Below are positions 23,124 through 30,784 of a stretch of 64,000 bases of DNA, piece by piece (position 1 is the first letter of the stretch; the number at the start of each line of letters is the position of its first letter). A program made the translations under genes and the position numbers. The notes beneath the pieces were generated by a model, which saw only the letters and a list, made by a program, of their open reading frames with translations, was not told where the DNA came from and did no database searches. Where the stretch lies: NCBI RefSeq assembly GCF_007176755.1, contig NZ_BJTV01000012.1:123348-187347 (forward strand). Direction: 5' to 3'. The stretch comes from Streptomyces sp. 1-11 (GTDB lineage: Bacteria > Actinomycetota > Actinomycetes > Streptomycetales > Streptomycetaceae).

Positions 23124-24130
23124 GCACGCCTGTCCGCGCCGCCGTCATGGGCGCCGGCTCGTGGGGCACCGCCTTCGGCATGGTCCTCGCCGACGCCGGC
23201 TGCGAGGTCACCCTGTGGGCCCGCCGCCCGGAGCCGGTCGAGGCGGTCAACTCCACCCGCACCAACCCCGACTACCTGCCCGGCGTCGAACTCCCGCGCA
23301 ACCTCAGGGCCACCGCCGACGCCGCCGAGGCGCTGCGCGACGCGGACTTCACCGTCCTCGCCGTGCCGTCCCAGACCCTGCGCGCCAACCTCGCCGAGTG
23401 GACCCCGCTGCTCGCGCCGGGCACCGTGCTGGTCTCCCTGATGAAGGGCGTCGAGCTGGGCTCCACCATGCGGATGAGCGAGGTGATCGACGACGTCGCC
23501 AAGGTCGGCGCCGACCGCATCGCCGTCGTCACCGGGCCCAACCTGGCCCGGGAGATCGCCGCCCGCATGCCGGCCGCGGCCGTCGTGGCCTGCACCGACG
23601 AGGCCGTCGCGCAGCGGCTCCAGACCGCCTGCCACACGCCGTACTTCCGGCCGTACACCAACACCGACGTGGTGGGCTGCGAACTCGGCGGCGCGGTCAA
23701 GAACGTCATCGGTCTCGCGGTCGGCATCGCCGACGGCATGGGCCTCGGCGACAACGCCAAGGGCTCGCTCATCACCCGCGGGCTCGCCGAGACCACCCGG
23801 CTCGGCATGGCGCTCGGCGCGGACCCGTTGACGTTCTCCGGACTCGCCGGTCTCGGCGACCTGGTGGCCACCTGCTCCTCACCGCTGTCCCGCAACCACA
23901 CCTTCGGCACCAACCTCGGCAAGGGCATGACCCTGCAGGAGACCATCGCGGTCACCAGGCAGACCGCCGAGGGCGTCAAGTCCTGCGAGTCCGTTGCGGA
24001 TCTGGCCCGCCGGCACGGGGTGGAGATGCCCATCACCGGGACGGTCGTGGACATCGTGCACGAGGGCAAGCCGCCGGTGGTCGCCCTCAAGGAGCTGATG
24101 TCGCGCAGCGCCAAGCCCGAACGGCGCTGA
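23120..24130 (+). CDS. gpsA: Glycerol-3-phosphate dehydrogenase [NAD(P)+]
   Basis: 336-residue enzyme reducing dihydroxyacetone phosphate to sn-glycerol 3-phosphate, the backbone for PlsC-type acylation. The N-terminal Rossmann loop is VMGAGSWGTAFG. The catalytic lysine region is GGAVKNVIGLAVGIADG near 192, and ITRGLAETTRLG is the family signature. The GTG start overlaps the plsC stop (GTGA). It is followed by a degenerate repeat region before ddl. Confidence 0.97.
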   Translation: MSTPVRAAVMGAGSWGTAFGMVLADAGCEVTLWARRPEPVEAVNSTRTNPDYLPGVELPRNLRATADAAEALRDADFTVLAVPSQTLRANLAEWTPLLAPGTVLVSLMKGVELGSTMRMSEVIDDVAKVGADRIAVVTGPNLAREIAARMPAAAVVACTDEAVAQRLQTACHTPYFRPYTNTDVVGCELGGAVKNVIGLAVGIADGMGLGDNAKGSLITRGLAETTRLGMALGADPLTFSGLAGLGDLVATCSSPLSRNHTFGTNLGKGMTLQETIAVTRQTAEGVKSCESVADLARRHGVEMPITGTVVDIVHEGKPPVVALKELMSRSAKPERR

Positions 24131-24151
24131 CCCGTGGCCGGCGCGGCGCCA

Positions 24152-24246
24152 GGCGGCCGTCCGCCGGGGCGCGGCGGCCGTCCGCGTGGCGCCGGGCCGC
24201 CCTCCGCGCGACGCTGAGCGACCGTCCGTGCGACGCTGAGCGACCG
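24152..24246. repeat. Degenerate 21-22 bp tandem repeats between gpsA and ddl
   Basis: GGCGGCCGTCCGC occurs at 24152-24164 and 24173-24185, and the 17-bp word GCGACGCTGAGCGACCG occurs exactly at 24208-24224 and 24230-24246. The period of 21-22 bp runs through the whole stretch. Confidence 0.75.
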
Positions 24247-24260
24247 CGCCGGAGCGGCCG

Positions 24261-24289
24261 CTGACTTGGGGGATACCAACGGGTACTCT
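24261..24289 (+). promoter_or_regulatory. ddl promoter (probably leaderless)
   Basis: CTGACT - 17 nt - TACTCT, with only 9 nt between the -10 and the ATG of ddl. Transcription would begin at or next to the start codon, which fits the absence of a ribosome site. Confidence 0.65.
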
Positions 24290-24298
24290 CAACCCGAT

Positions 24299-25456
24299 AT
24301 GAGCACCGAGAACCTCCCCCAGAGCCCTGACCAGCCGTCCCGCAAGCCGCGGGTGGCCGTCGTGTTCGGCGGGCGCAGCTCCGAACACGGGATCTCCGTG
24401 GTCACCGCGGGCGCCGTCCTGAAGGCCATCGACCGGACGAAGTACGACGTCCTGCCGATCGGCATCACCGCGGACGGCCGTTGGGCCCTGACGGCCGACG
24501 AGCCGGACCGGATGGCCATCACCGACCGCCGCACCCCGAACGTGGCGGAGCTGGCCGAGTCGGACGAGGGCGGCGTGGTGCTCCCCGTGGACCCCGCGAA
24601 CCGCGAGGTCGTCTACAGCGAGCCCGGCTCGGTGCCCAAGGCGCTCGGCGAGGTCGACGTGGTCTTCCCGGTGCTGCACGGCCCGTACGGCGAGGACGGC
24701 ACGCTGCAGGGGCTGCTGGAGCTGTCCGGGGTGCCGTACGTGGGCTCGGGTGTGCTCGCCTCGGCCGTCGGCCAGGACAAGGAGTACATGAAGCGGGTGT
24801 TCACCTCCTTCGGGCTCAAGGTCGGCCCGTACATGGTGATCCGCCCCCGCGAGTGGGAGTCGCACGAGTCCGCGGCCCGCAAGCGGATCGTCGACTTCGC
24901 CGGCGAGCACGGCTGGCCGCTGTTCGTGAAGCCCGCGCGCGCGGGGTCCTCCATCGGCATCACCAAGGTCGACGACCTCTCCGGCCTGGACGAGGCCATC
25001 GCCGAGGCCCGGTCGCACGACCCGAAGATCCTCATCGAGGCCGCCGTGCGCGGCCGCGAGATCGAGTGCGGCGTCCTGGAGTTCGAGGACGGGCCGCGCG
25101 CCTCGGTGCCGGCCGAGATCCCGCCGCCGGACACGCACGCCTACTACGACTTCGAGGCCAAGTACATCGACTCCACGCCCGGCATCGTCCCGGCGCCGCT
25201 CACCGACGAGGAGACCGCCGAGGTGCGGCGGCTCGCGGTCGAGGCGTTCGAGGCGGCCTCCTGCGAGGGTCTGGTCCGCGCCGACTTCTTCCTCGACGAG
25301 GACGGCGAGTTCGTGATCAACGAGATCAACACGATGCCCGGCTTCACGCCCATCTCGATGTACCCGCAGATGTGGCAGGCCACCGGGATCGGCTACCCGG
25401 AGCTGGTGGACCGGCTGGTGCAGGCGGCCCTGCGCCGCCCGACCGGCCTGCGCTGA
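24299..25456 (+). CDS. ddl: D-alanine--D-alanine ligase
   Basis: 385-residue ATP-grasp enzyme that makes the D-Ala-D-Ala dipeptide for peptidoglycan. The N-terminal VAVVFGGRSSEHGISVVTAG is the Ddl signature and HGPYGEDGTLQGLLEL the central motif. FVKPARAGSSIGITKV contributes to ATP binding. VRADFFLDEDGEFVINEINTMPGFTPISMYP carries the metal-binding residues. The N-terminus has a short extension (MSTENLPQSPDQPSRK). I start it at the ATG at 24299 because a good promoter ends 9 nt upstream; a TTG at 24266 is unlikely. In S. coelicolor the gene is called ddlA as I recall. It is convergent with the DUF3515 lipoprotein gene. Confidence 0.96.
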   Translation: MSTENLPQSPDQPSRKPRVAVVFGGRSSEHGISVVTAGAVLKAIDRTKYDVLPIGITADGRWALTADEPDRMAITDRRTPNVAELAESDEGGVVLPVDPANREVVYSEPGSVPKALGEVDVVFPVLHGPYGEDGTLQGLLELSGVPYVGSGVLASAVGQDKEYMKRVFTSFGLKVGPYMVIRPREWESHESAARKRIVDFAGEHGWPLFVKPARAGSSIGITKVDDLSGLDEAIAEARSHDPKILIEAAVRGREIECGVLEFEDGPRASVPAEIPPPDTHAYYDFEAKYIDSTPGIVPAPLTDEETAEVRRLAVEAFEAASCEGLVRADFFLDEDGEFVINEINTMPGFTPISMYPQMWQATGIGYPELVDRLVQAALRRPTGLR

Positions 25457-25466
25457 CCCGGCGCGC

Positions 25467-25985
25467 TCACCGCATGGAGGCGATCCCCTCGGGGATCGCC
25501 TTCTTCACGGCGTCCGCCAGATCCGTGAGCACCCCGGCGCCCTCGTCCTGTGCCGACATCCCCGCGGGCAGGCTCACCTGCACATAGGCGACGCGGTTCG
25601 CCGTGGTGAACCGCCAGGTGCCGTCGCCGTGCTTCTCCATCAGCCAGTCGACGCCGTTCACCCCGCCCCCGACGGCGTCCGGGTCGCCGCCCTGGGCCAC
25701 CTTCGGGTCCACCATCTTCGGCGGCCGGACGACGCCGCAGCGCAGTATGATCGCCGGGCTTCCCCAACCCGCCGTGTAGGCGGACCGGGGTTCGGGGTCG
25801 TGACGGCTCCGTCCGTCGAGCTTCCCGGGCAGCGCCCGGTGCAGGTCCCGGCAGACCTCCGCCGTCTTCGCGTCGGGGGTGGGGACCGCGACCGTGGCGC
25901 TGTCATCCGCTGTGGAGCAGCCCGCGACCGCGATCAGCAGGGCGGGCGCGAGCAGGCGGGCCGGCCGGTGGCGGAAGAAGTTCAC
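25467..25985 (-). CDS. DUF3515 lipoprotein
   Basis: 172-residue predicted lipoprotein. The N-terminal signal LLAPALLIAVAGCS contains a lipobox ending at Cys23, so the mature protein should be anchored on the outer face of the membrane. The DUF3515 body includes VCRDLHRALPGKLDGRSR and TAGWGSPAIILRCGVVRP, with a conserved Cys pair likely to form a disulphide. Function is unknown. The GTG start is at 25983-25985. It lies 20 nt downstream of the Lrp-type gene on the same strand, so the two are probably co-transcribed. Confidence 0.9.
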   Translation of the reverse strand: MNFFRHRPARLLAPALLIAVAGCSTADDSATVAVPTPDAKTAEVCRDLHRALPGKLDGRSRHDPEPRSAYTAGWGSPAIILRCGVVRPPKMVDPKVAQGGDPDAVGGGVNGVDWLMEKHGDGTWRFTTANRVAYVQVSLPAGMSAQDEGAGVLTDLADAVKKAIPEGIASMR

Positions 25986-26005
25986 CGGCCAAGCGTAGAC
26001 GGGGG

Positions 26006-26239
26006 CTACAGATGCACGACCGGGCAGGTCAGGGTGCGGGTGATGCCGTCCACTTGCTGGACCTTGGCGACCACCATGCGGCCGAGCTCGTCGACGGTGT
26101 CGGACTGGGCGCGCACGATGACATCGTACGGTCCCGTCACGTCCTCGGCCTGGATCACTCCAGGGATCTTGCCGATCGTCTCGGCGACGGTCGACGCCTT
26201 GCCGACCTCCGTCTGGATCAGGATGTACGCCTGTACCAC
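26006..26239 (-). CDS. Stand-alone Lrp/AsnC ligand-binding (RAM) domain protein
   Basis: 77-residue protein made only of the RAM effector domain of Lrp/AsnC regulators (MVQAYILIQTEVGKASTVAETI...GPYDVIVRAQSDTVDELGRMVV). It has no DNA-binding helix-turn-helix. Such proteins oligomerise and bind amino acids; they may act with a partner or as simple ligand sensors. The GTG start at 26237-26239 has GGAGG 4 nt upstream, a clear ribosome site, which rules out the much longer upstream open frame. It lies immediately upstream of the DUF3515 lipoprotein gene and divergent from thiL. Confidence 0.92.
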   Translation of the reverse strand: MVQAYILIQTEVGKASTVAETIGKIPGVIQAEDVTGPYDVIVRAQSDTVDELGRMVVAKVQQVDGITRTLTCPVVHL

Positions 26240-26444
26240 GGAACCTCCAGGGCGGCCACGAGGATCATGTGGGGAAAAGGAACGCCACGGTATCGCGTCG
26301 CCGCTCCCCGCGGGGAGACCCGCGGGGACCGGGCTTGCGCGCCAGGGGTGCAGGCACGACAGAAGTTGACGGTCACCTCGACGGTATCGGGGAGACTGAT
26401 GACGCGCGACCGGGCAGGCAGAGGCACAGAAGGGGCTTGAGGCG

Positions 26445-27410
26445 ATGAAGGGCACAGTGGGTGAGTTGGGTGAGTTCGGGCTCATCCGGGAGCTGACCTC
26501 CCGTCTCACCACGACCCCGGTGGTCCGGGTCGGCCCCGGTGACGACGCCGCGGTGGTCGCCGCGCCCGACCGCAGGGTGGTGGCGAGCACCGACATCCTG
26601 CTGGAGGGGCGGCACTTCCGCCGGGACTGGTCCACGGCGTACGACGTCGGGCGCAAGGCGGCGGCGCAGAACCTCGCGGACATCGCCGCGATGGGCGCCG
26701 TGCCGACCGCGCTGCTGCTCGGCCTGGTCGTCCCGGCCGAACTCCCGGTCACCTGGCCGACCGAGCTGATGGACGGCCTGCGCGACGAGTGCCAGGTCGC
26801 GGGCGCCGCCGTGGTGGGCGGGGACGTGGTGCGCGGGGACACGATCATGGTGTCCATCACCGCGCTCGGCGACCTGCGCAACCAGGAGCCGGTGACCCGC
26901 GCCGGCGCCCAGCCCGGCGACCTGGTCGCTGTGACGGGCTGGCTCGGCTGGTCCGCGGCCGGTTACGCGGTGCTCTCCCGGGGCTTCCGCTCGCCGCGCG
27001 CCTTCGTCGAGGCCCACCGCCGCCCGGAGCCCCCGTACCACGCGGGACCGGCCGCGGCCGGGCTCGGCGCCACCGCGATGTGCGACGTCAGCGACGGCCT
27101 GATCGCCGACCTCGGGCACATCGCCGAGGCCAGCAAGGTGCGCATCGACATCCGGTCCGGCGCCATCGACATCCCGACCCAGATGAACGACATCGGGCAG
27201 GCTGTCGGCGTCGACCCGCTGCAGTGGGTGCTGACCGGGGGAGAGGACCACGCGATCGTGGCCACGTTCCCGCCGGACGCCAAGCTCCCGGCCCGCTGGA
27301 AGGTGATCGGCGAGGTCCTCAACCCCTCGGCGCTGCCCCAGGTGACCGTCGACGGCGCCCCCTGGACCAGCAAGGGCGGCTGGGACCACTTCGGGGACAT
27401 CGAGTCGTGA
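26445..27410 (+). CDS. thiL: Thiamine-monophosphate kinase
   Basis: 321-residue enzyme that phosphorylates thiamine monophosphate to thiamine diphosphate. The AIRS-like fold motifs are VRVGPGDDAAVV near residue 29, VVASTDILLEGRHFRRDW near 48, and AAQNLADIAAMGA near 73. GGDVVRGD near 125 and CDVSDGLIADLGH near 210 also fit. Start ATG at 26445. Its stop overlaps the thiD start (GTGA), coupling two thiamine-pathway genes. No TPP riboswitch was recognised in the 205-bp upstream gap. Confidence 0.96.
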   Translation: MKGTVGELGEFGLIRELTSRLTTTPVVRVGPGDDAAVVAAPDRRVVASTDILLEGRHFRRDWSTAYDVGRKAAAQNLADIAAMGAVPTALLLGLVVPAELPVTWPTELMDGLRDECQVAGAAVVGGDVVRGDTIMVSITALGDLRNQEPVTRAGAQPGDLVAVTGWLGWSAAGYAVLSRGFRSPRAFVEAHRRPEPPYHAGPAAAGLGATAMCDVSDGLIADLGHIAEASKVRIDIRSGAIDIPTQMNDIGQAVGVDPLQWVLTGGEDHAIVATFPPDAKLPARWKVIGEVLNPSALPQVTVDGAPWTSKGGWDHFGDIES

Positions 27411-28198
27411 TCCCCCGGGTGCTGACCGTCGCCGGGTCCGACTCCGGCGGCGGCGCGGGCGTGCAGGCCGACCTGAAGACGATGCTGGCCCTCGGCGTGC
27501 ACGGGATGAGCGTGATCACGGCCGTGACCGCGCAGAACTCGCTCGGCGTGCAGGGCGCCTGGGAACTGCCGGTGGAGGCGGTGCGGGCCCAGTACCGCAG
27601 CGTGGTCGACGACATCGGCGTCCAGGCGGTGAAGACCGGGATGCTCGCCTCGGCAGAACTGGTCGAGGCGGTCGCCGAGTTGATCTCCGGCACGGACGCC
27701 CCGGCCGTGGTGGACCCGGTAGGGGTCTCCAAGCACGGCGATCCGCTGCTGGCCGCGTCCGCCCTGGACTCGGTCCGGGACAGGCTGCTGCCGGTGGCGA
27801 CCGTGGCCACGCCCAACCTGGACGAGGTGACGCAACTCACCGGGGTGCGGGTGGAGTCCGAGGGCGATCTGCGCCGGGCCGCGGCGGCCGTGCTGGAGTA
27901 CGGGCCGCGCTGGGTGCTGATCAAGGGCGGGCACCTGTCCGGCGACGCCGTGGACCTGCTCACGGACGGCTCGCGGGAGCACTGGCTGCGCGGCCCGCGC
28001 CACGACAACCGGCACACGCACGGCACGGGCTGCACGCTCGCCTCGGCCGTCGCGTCGGAGCTGGCGAAGGGCTTGAGCGTGCCGGAGGCGGTGACACGGG
28101 CCAAGGAGTACGTGACCGGGGCGATCGCCGCCGGGTTCGCGCTGGGCGCGGGGATCGGGCCGGTCGACCACGGGTGGCGGTTCCGGTCACCGCAGTGA
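27407..28198 (+). CDS. thiD: Hydroxymethylpyrimidine/phosphomethylpyrimidine kinase
   Basis: 263-residue ribokinase-fold enzyme that phosphorylates HMP and HMP-phosphate for thiamine synthesis. VLTVAGSDSGGGAGVQADLKT is the N-terminal substrate-binding signature. VDPVGVSKHGDPLL is in the middle, and HTHGTGCTLASAVAS is the anion-hole motif near residue 205. The GTG start overlaps the thiL stop. A hairpin at 28218-28245 separates it from the convergent rpmB. Confidence 0.96.
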   Translation: MIPRVLTVAGSDSGGGAGVQADLKTMLALGVHGMSVITAVTAQNSLGVQGAWELPVEAVRAQYRSVVDDIGVQAVKTGMLASAELVEAVAELISGTDAPAVVDPVGVSKHGDPLLAASALDSVRDRLLPVATVATPNLDEVTQLTGVRVESEGDLRRAAAAVLEYGPRWVLIKGGHLSGDAVDLLTDGSREHWLRGPRHDNRHTHGTGCTLASAVASELAKGLSVPEAVTRAKEYVTGAIAAGFALGAGIGPVDHGWRFRSPQ

Positions 28199-28212
28199 CC
28201 CCGCGGGTACGG

Positions 28213-28246
28213 CAAAAAGCCGGCCCACCCGGAGGTGGACCGGCTC
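28213..28246 (-). terminator. Terminator of rpmB (shared with thiD end)
   Basis: 12-bp stem with one mismatch (28218-28229 with 28234-28245, loop CGGA). On the minus strand it is followed by TTTTT, a classical intrinsic terminator for rpmB; it may also stop thiD transcripts. Confidence 0.8.
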
Positions 28247-28286
28247 AGTGCAGCGAACCAGCAGTGGCCGCGCGCTCAGCTATGCG

Positions 28287-28472
28287 TCAGCGCGAGACCT
28301 TGCCGGCCTTGATGCACGAGGTGCAGGCGTTCACGCGCTTCGGCGTCCCGCCGACCACGGTACGCACACGCTGGATGTTCGGGTTCCAGCGGCGGGACGT
28401 ACGGCGGTGCGAGTGCGAGATGTTGTTGCCGAAGCCCGGCCCCTTGCCGCAGACGTCGCAGTTGGCAGCCAC
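28287..28472 (-). CDS. rpmB: Ribosomal protein L28
   Basis: 61-residue bL28. This is the zinc-type (C+) paralogue: MAANCDVCGKGPGFGNNISHSHRRTSRRWNPNIQRV followed by ACTSCIKAGK, giving two CxxC pairs. The GTG start is at 28470-28472 with GGAG 6 nt upstream. It is monocistronic, divergent from the DAK2-like gene, and ends at an intrinsic terminator. Confidence 0.98.
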   Translation of the reverse strand: MAANCDVCGKGPGFGNNISHSHRRTSRRWNPNIQRVRTVVGGTPKRVNACTSCIKAGKVSR

Positions 28473-28731
28473 GGGTCACTCCAAAGACTTCAGATGCACT
28501 TACGGTTGATCCCGGCATGCCGGGATCGAGATCCTAGGATCTGTGATCTTGAGTGGCGTTGCCAGGGGGAATGGCCCGATCAGGATCGGGCAACCGGAGC
28601 AGCATACAACGGCTGCGTCCGTACCGCGAAACTACCACGGCAGCTAGGGGGCCCGCTCCCGGCCCTCCTCCGGAGGACACCGTTCCGGGGTCTACGCTGC
28701 GTCCACGTCCAAGCAGCTCAGGGAGGCGCAG

Positions 28732-30438
28732 GTGGCGCAGGTGCCGCAGACACTGGATGCTCTCGCGGTGCGCACCTGGTGCGGTCTGGCGCTGCGCGCG
28801 CTCGGGCGGGCACGCGAGGAGATCGACGCGATCAACGTCTATCCCGTGGCCGACGGCGACACCGGGACCAATCTGTACCTGACCGTGGAATCGGCGGCCA
28901 CCGCCGTGGAGGCCGTGTTCGCCGGGTACGGGACCGGCGCCGGGGAGCCTTCGCTCGCGGACGCCGCGCGCGCGATGGCCCACGGTGCGCTCATCGGGGC
29001 CCGCGGCAACTCCGGCACGATCCTCGCCCAGCTGCTGCGGGGCATGGCACAGGTACTCGCCGGGGGAGAGGCGGGCGACGCGTCCCACTGCGACGGCGCC
29101 GGGCTGCGCCTGGCCCTGCGGCAGGCCGCCGACTCCGCCCACCGGGCCGTGGCCCACCCCGTCGAGGGCACCGTGCTCACCGTCGCCGCGGCCGCCGCGA
29201 CCGCCGCCGAGACGGCGGAGGGCGACTGCGCGGCGGTCGCCCGGGCCGCCTACGAGGGCGCCGGCGCGGCCCTCGCGGCGACCCCGGGACAGCTCGCCGT
29301 GCTGCGGCGGGCCGGGGTGGTCGACGCGGGCGGCCGGGGTCTGGTGACGGTGCTCGGCGCCCTGGTGGAGGCGTGCACGGGAGAGGCGGCCGGCGAGATC
29401 CCGAGGGCACGGGAGGCCCTTCGCGAGACCGCGGCCGCCGTCGCCGAGGCGCACGCGCGTGTGACGCCCTTCTCCGACGCCGAGACCTGTGCCGACGCCG
29501 CCGACGGCGCCGACGACGGCCCCGCCTACGAGGTGATCTACCTGCTGGAGGCCGGTGACGAGGCCGTGGCCCGGCTGCGCGCGCGGCTCGACGCCCTCGG
29601 CGACTCCCTCGTCGTGGTCGGCGGCGACGGACTGTGGAACGTGCACGTCCACGTCGACGACGCCGGGGCCGCCGTGGAGGCGGGCGTCGAGGCGGGACGC
29701 CCGTACCGGATCCGCATCACCCACTTCGGGGCCGGCGATGTGCACACCGGGGGCGAGCGGCCGCCGCGCGAGCGCGCCCAGCGGGCCGTCGTCGCCGTCG
29801 TGCCCGGTGAGGGCCTGGCCGGGCTGTACGCCGACGCCGGCGCGACCACCGTGCTCGCCCGCCCCGGGGAGCCGCCCGCCAGCGGGGAGCTGGTGCAGGC
29901 CGTACGGCGGGCCCACGCGCGCGAGGTGGTGCTGCTGCCCAACGACGCCGAACTGCGGCACACCGCCGCGGCGGCCGCCGAGCAGGCGCGCACCGAGGGC
30001 GTCCGGGTCGCCCTGATCCCGACCCGCTCGGCGGTCCAGGGCATCGCCGCGCTCGCCGTGCACGAGCCGGAGCGCCGGTTCGACGAGGACGTCGTCCAGA
30101 TGACGTCGGCGGCGGGCGCCACCCGGTACGCCGAGGTCCTCGTCGCCGAGCGGGAGTCCTGGACGAGCGCCGGCATCTGCCAGGCCGGGGACGTGCTGGG
30201 CCTGATCGACGGCGACGTGGCGGTGATCGGGCCCGACCTCACCGCCACCGCCGAGACCCTCCTGGACCGGATGCTGCGGGCGGGCGGCGAACTGGTCACG
30301 CTCGTCGTAGGCGACGAGGCTCCCGAATCCGTCGCCGCCCACCTGGAGACCTACGTCCGCGAGTCCTACCTGGCGGTGGACACGCTGGTCTACCGGGGCG
30401 GCCGGCAGGGAGCCCTGCTGCTCATCGGCGTGGAGTGA
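28732..30438 (+). CDS. DAK2-domain protein (FakA-like fatty acid kinase)
   Basis: 568-residue protein. The N-terminal DAK2 nucleotide-binding domain has INVYPVADGDTGTNLYLT near residue 36 and GARGNSGTILAQLLRGMAQ near 88; GTVLTVAAAAATAAE is further on. A FakA-type central and C-terminal region (DegV-like) includes VGGDGLWNVHVHVDDAGAAVEAG. FakA proteins phosphorylate acyl groups bound to a FakB (DegV) partner; no fakB lies nearby. The GTG start at 28732 has GGGAGG 5 nt upstream. From memory recG follows directly in S. coelicolor and M. tuberculosis; here two extra genes intervene. Confidence 0.9.
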   Translation: MAQVPQTLDALAVRTWCGLALRALGRAREEIDAINVYPVADGDTGTNLYLTVESAATAVEAVFAGYGTGAGEPSLADAARAMAHGALIGARGNSGTILAQLLRGMAQVLAGGEAGDASHCDGAGLRLALRQAADSAHRAVAHPVEGTVLTVAAAAATAAETAEGDCAAVARAAYEGAGAALAATPGQLAVLRRAGVVDAGGRGLVTVLGALVEACTGEAAGEIPRAREALRETAAAVAEAHARVTPFSDAETCADAADGADDGPAYEVIYLLEAGDEAVARLRARLDALGDSLVVVGGDGLWNVHVHVDDAGAAVEAGVEAGRPYRIRITHFGAGDVHTGGERPPRERAQRAVVAVVPGEGLAGLYADAGATTVLARPGEPPASGELVQAVRRAHAREVVLLPNDAELRHTAAAAAEQARTEGVRVALIPTRSAVQGIAALAVHEPERRFDEDVVQMTSAAGATRYAEVLVAERESWTSAGICQAGDVLGLIDGDVAVIGPDLTATAETLLDRMLRAGGELVTLVVGDEAPESVAAHLETYVRESYLAVDTLVYRGGRQGALLLIGVE

Positions 30439-30784
30439 CCCCGGCCCCGTACGCCCGCACGGCCCGGGACGCCGGGCGCGACACCCGCCGACCACGTCAT
30501 CGCCCACCCCGGCATCCGGCTGGCCGGCGGGCCGCTCCGCACGCGTGCCACCCGCCTTGGCCGGGGGCCGGGGTCGGTGCGCGGGTGCCCGGCGGCGAGT
30601 TCGGTGCGGGGCGGTGCCTGCCGGTTCGGCTCTCCGTGTCGTCCGAGTGCGGTTGGGGTGGTGAGTACGTTGCCCGCGCGTGCCGCCGCGCCGGCCGCCC
30701 GGCCGGGGTCGGTGGCCAGGCGCCCGGCGGTGTTGTCGGCGCCGGGCGCCCGGGTGTCCGGTGTTCCCGGATGTACGTGCCGGT
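30439..30784 (-). pseudogene. Eroded partial duplications of the TPR-gene 3' end
   Basis: 346 bases with no intact gene. The minus strand carries at least two decayed copies of the coding segment for LAAGRLEADLGRPAGAAARARG from the neighbouring TPR gene. One lies around 30640-30760 (reading AGRLATDPGRAAGAAARAG) and a shorter one around 30530-30605 (reading TELAAGHPRTDPGPRPRR). DNA similarity between about 30640-30750 and 30850-30975 is obvious by eye. Recurrent tandem duplication followed by decay is the simplest explanation. Confidence 0.65.

Noticed and set aside
24131..24298. Small gene between gpsA and ddl
   Set aside because: No start with a ribosome site and no coding bias; the region is explained by short tandem repeats and the ddl promoter.
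26240..26444. Possible TPP riboswitch before thiL-thiD
   Set aside because: The conserved TPP-box words (such as CTGAGA with ACCTGATC) are not present; only a TTGACG-like word without a matching -10 was seen.
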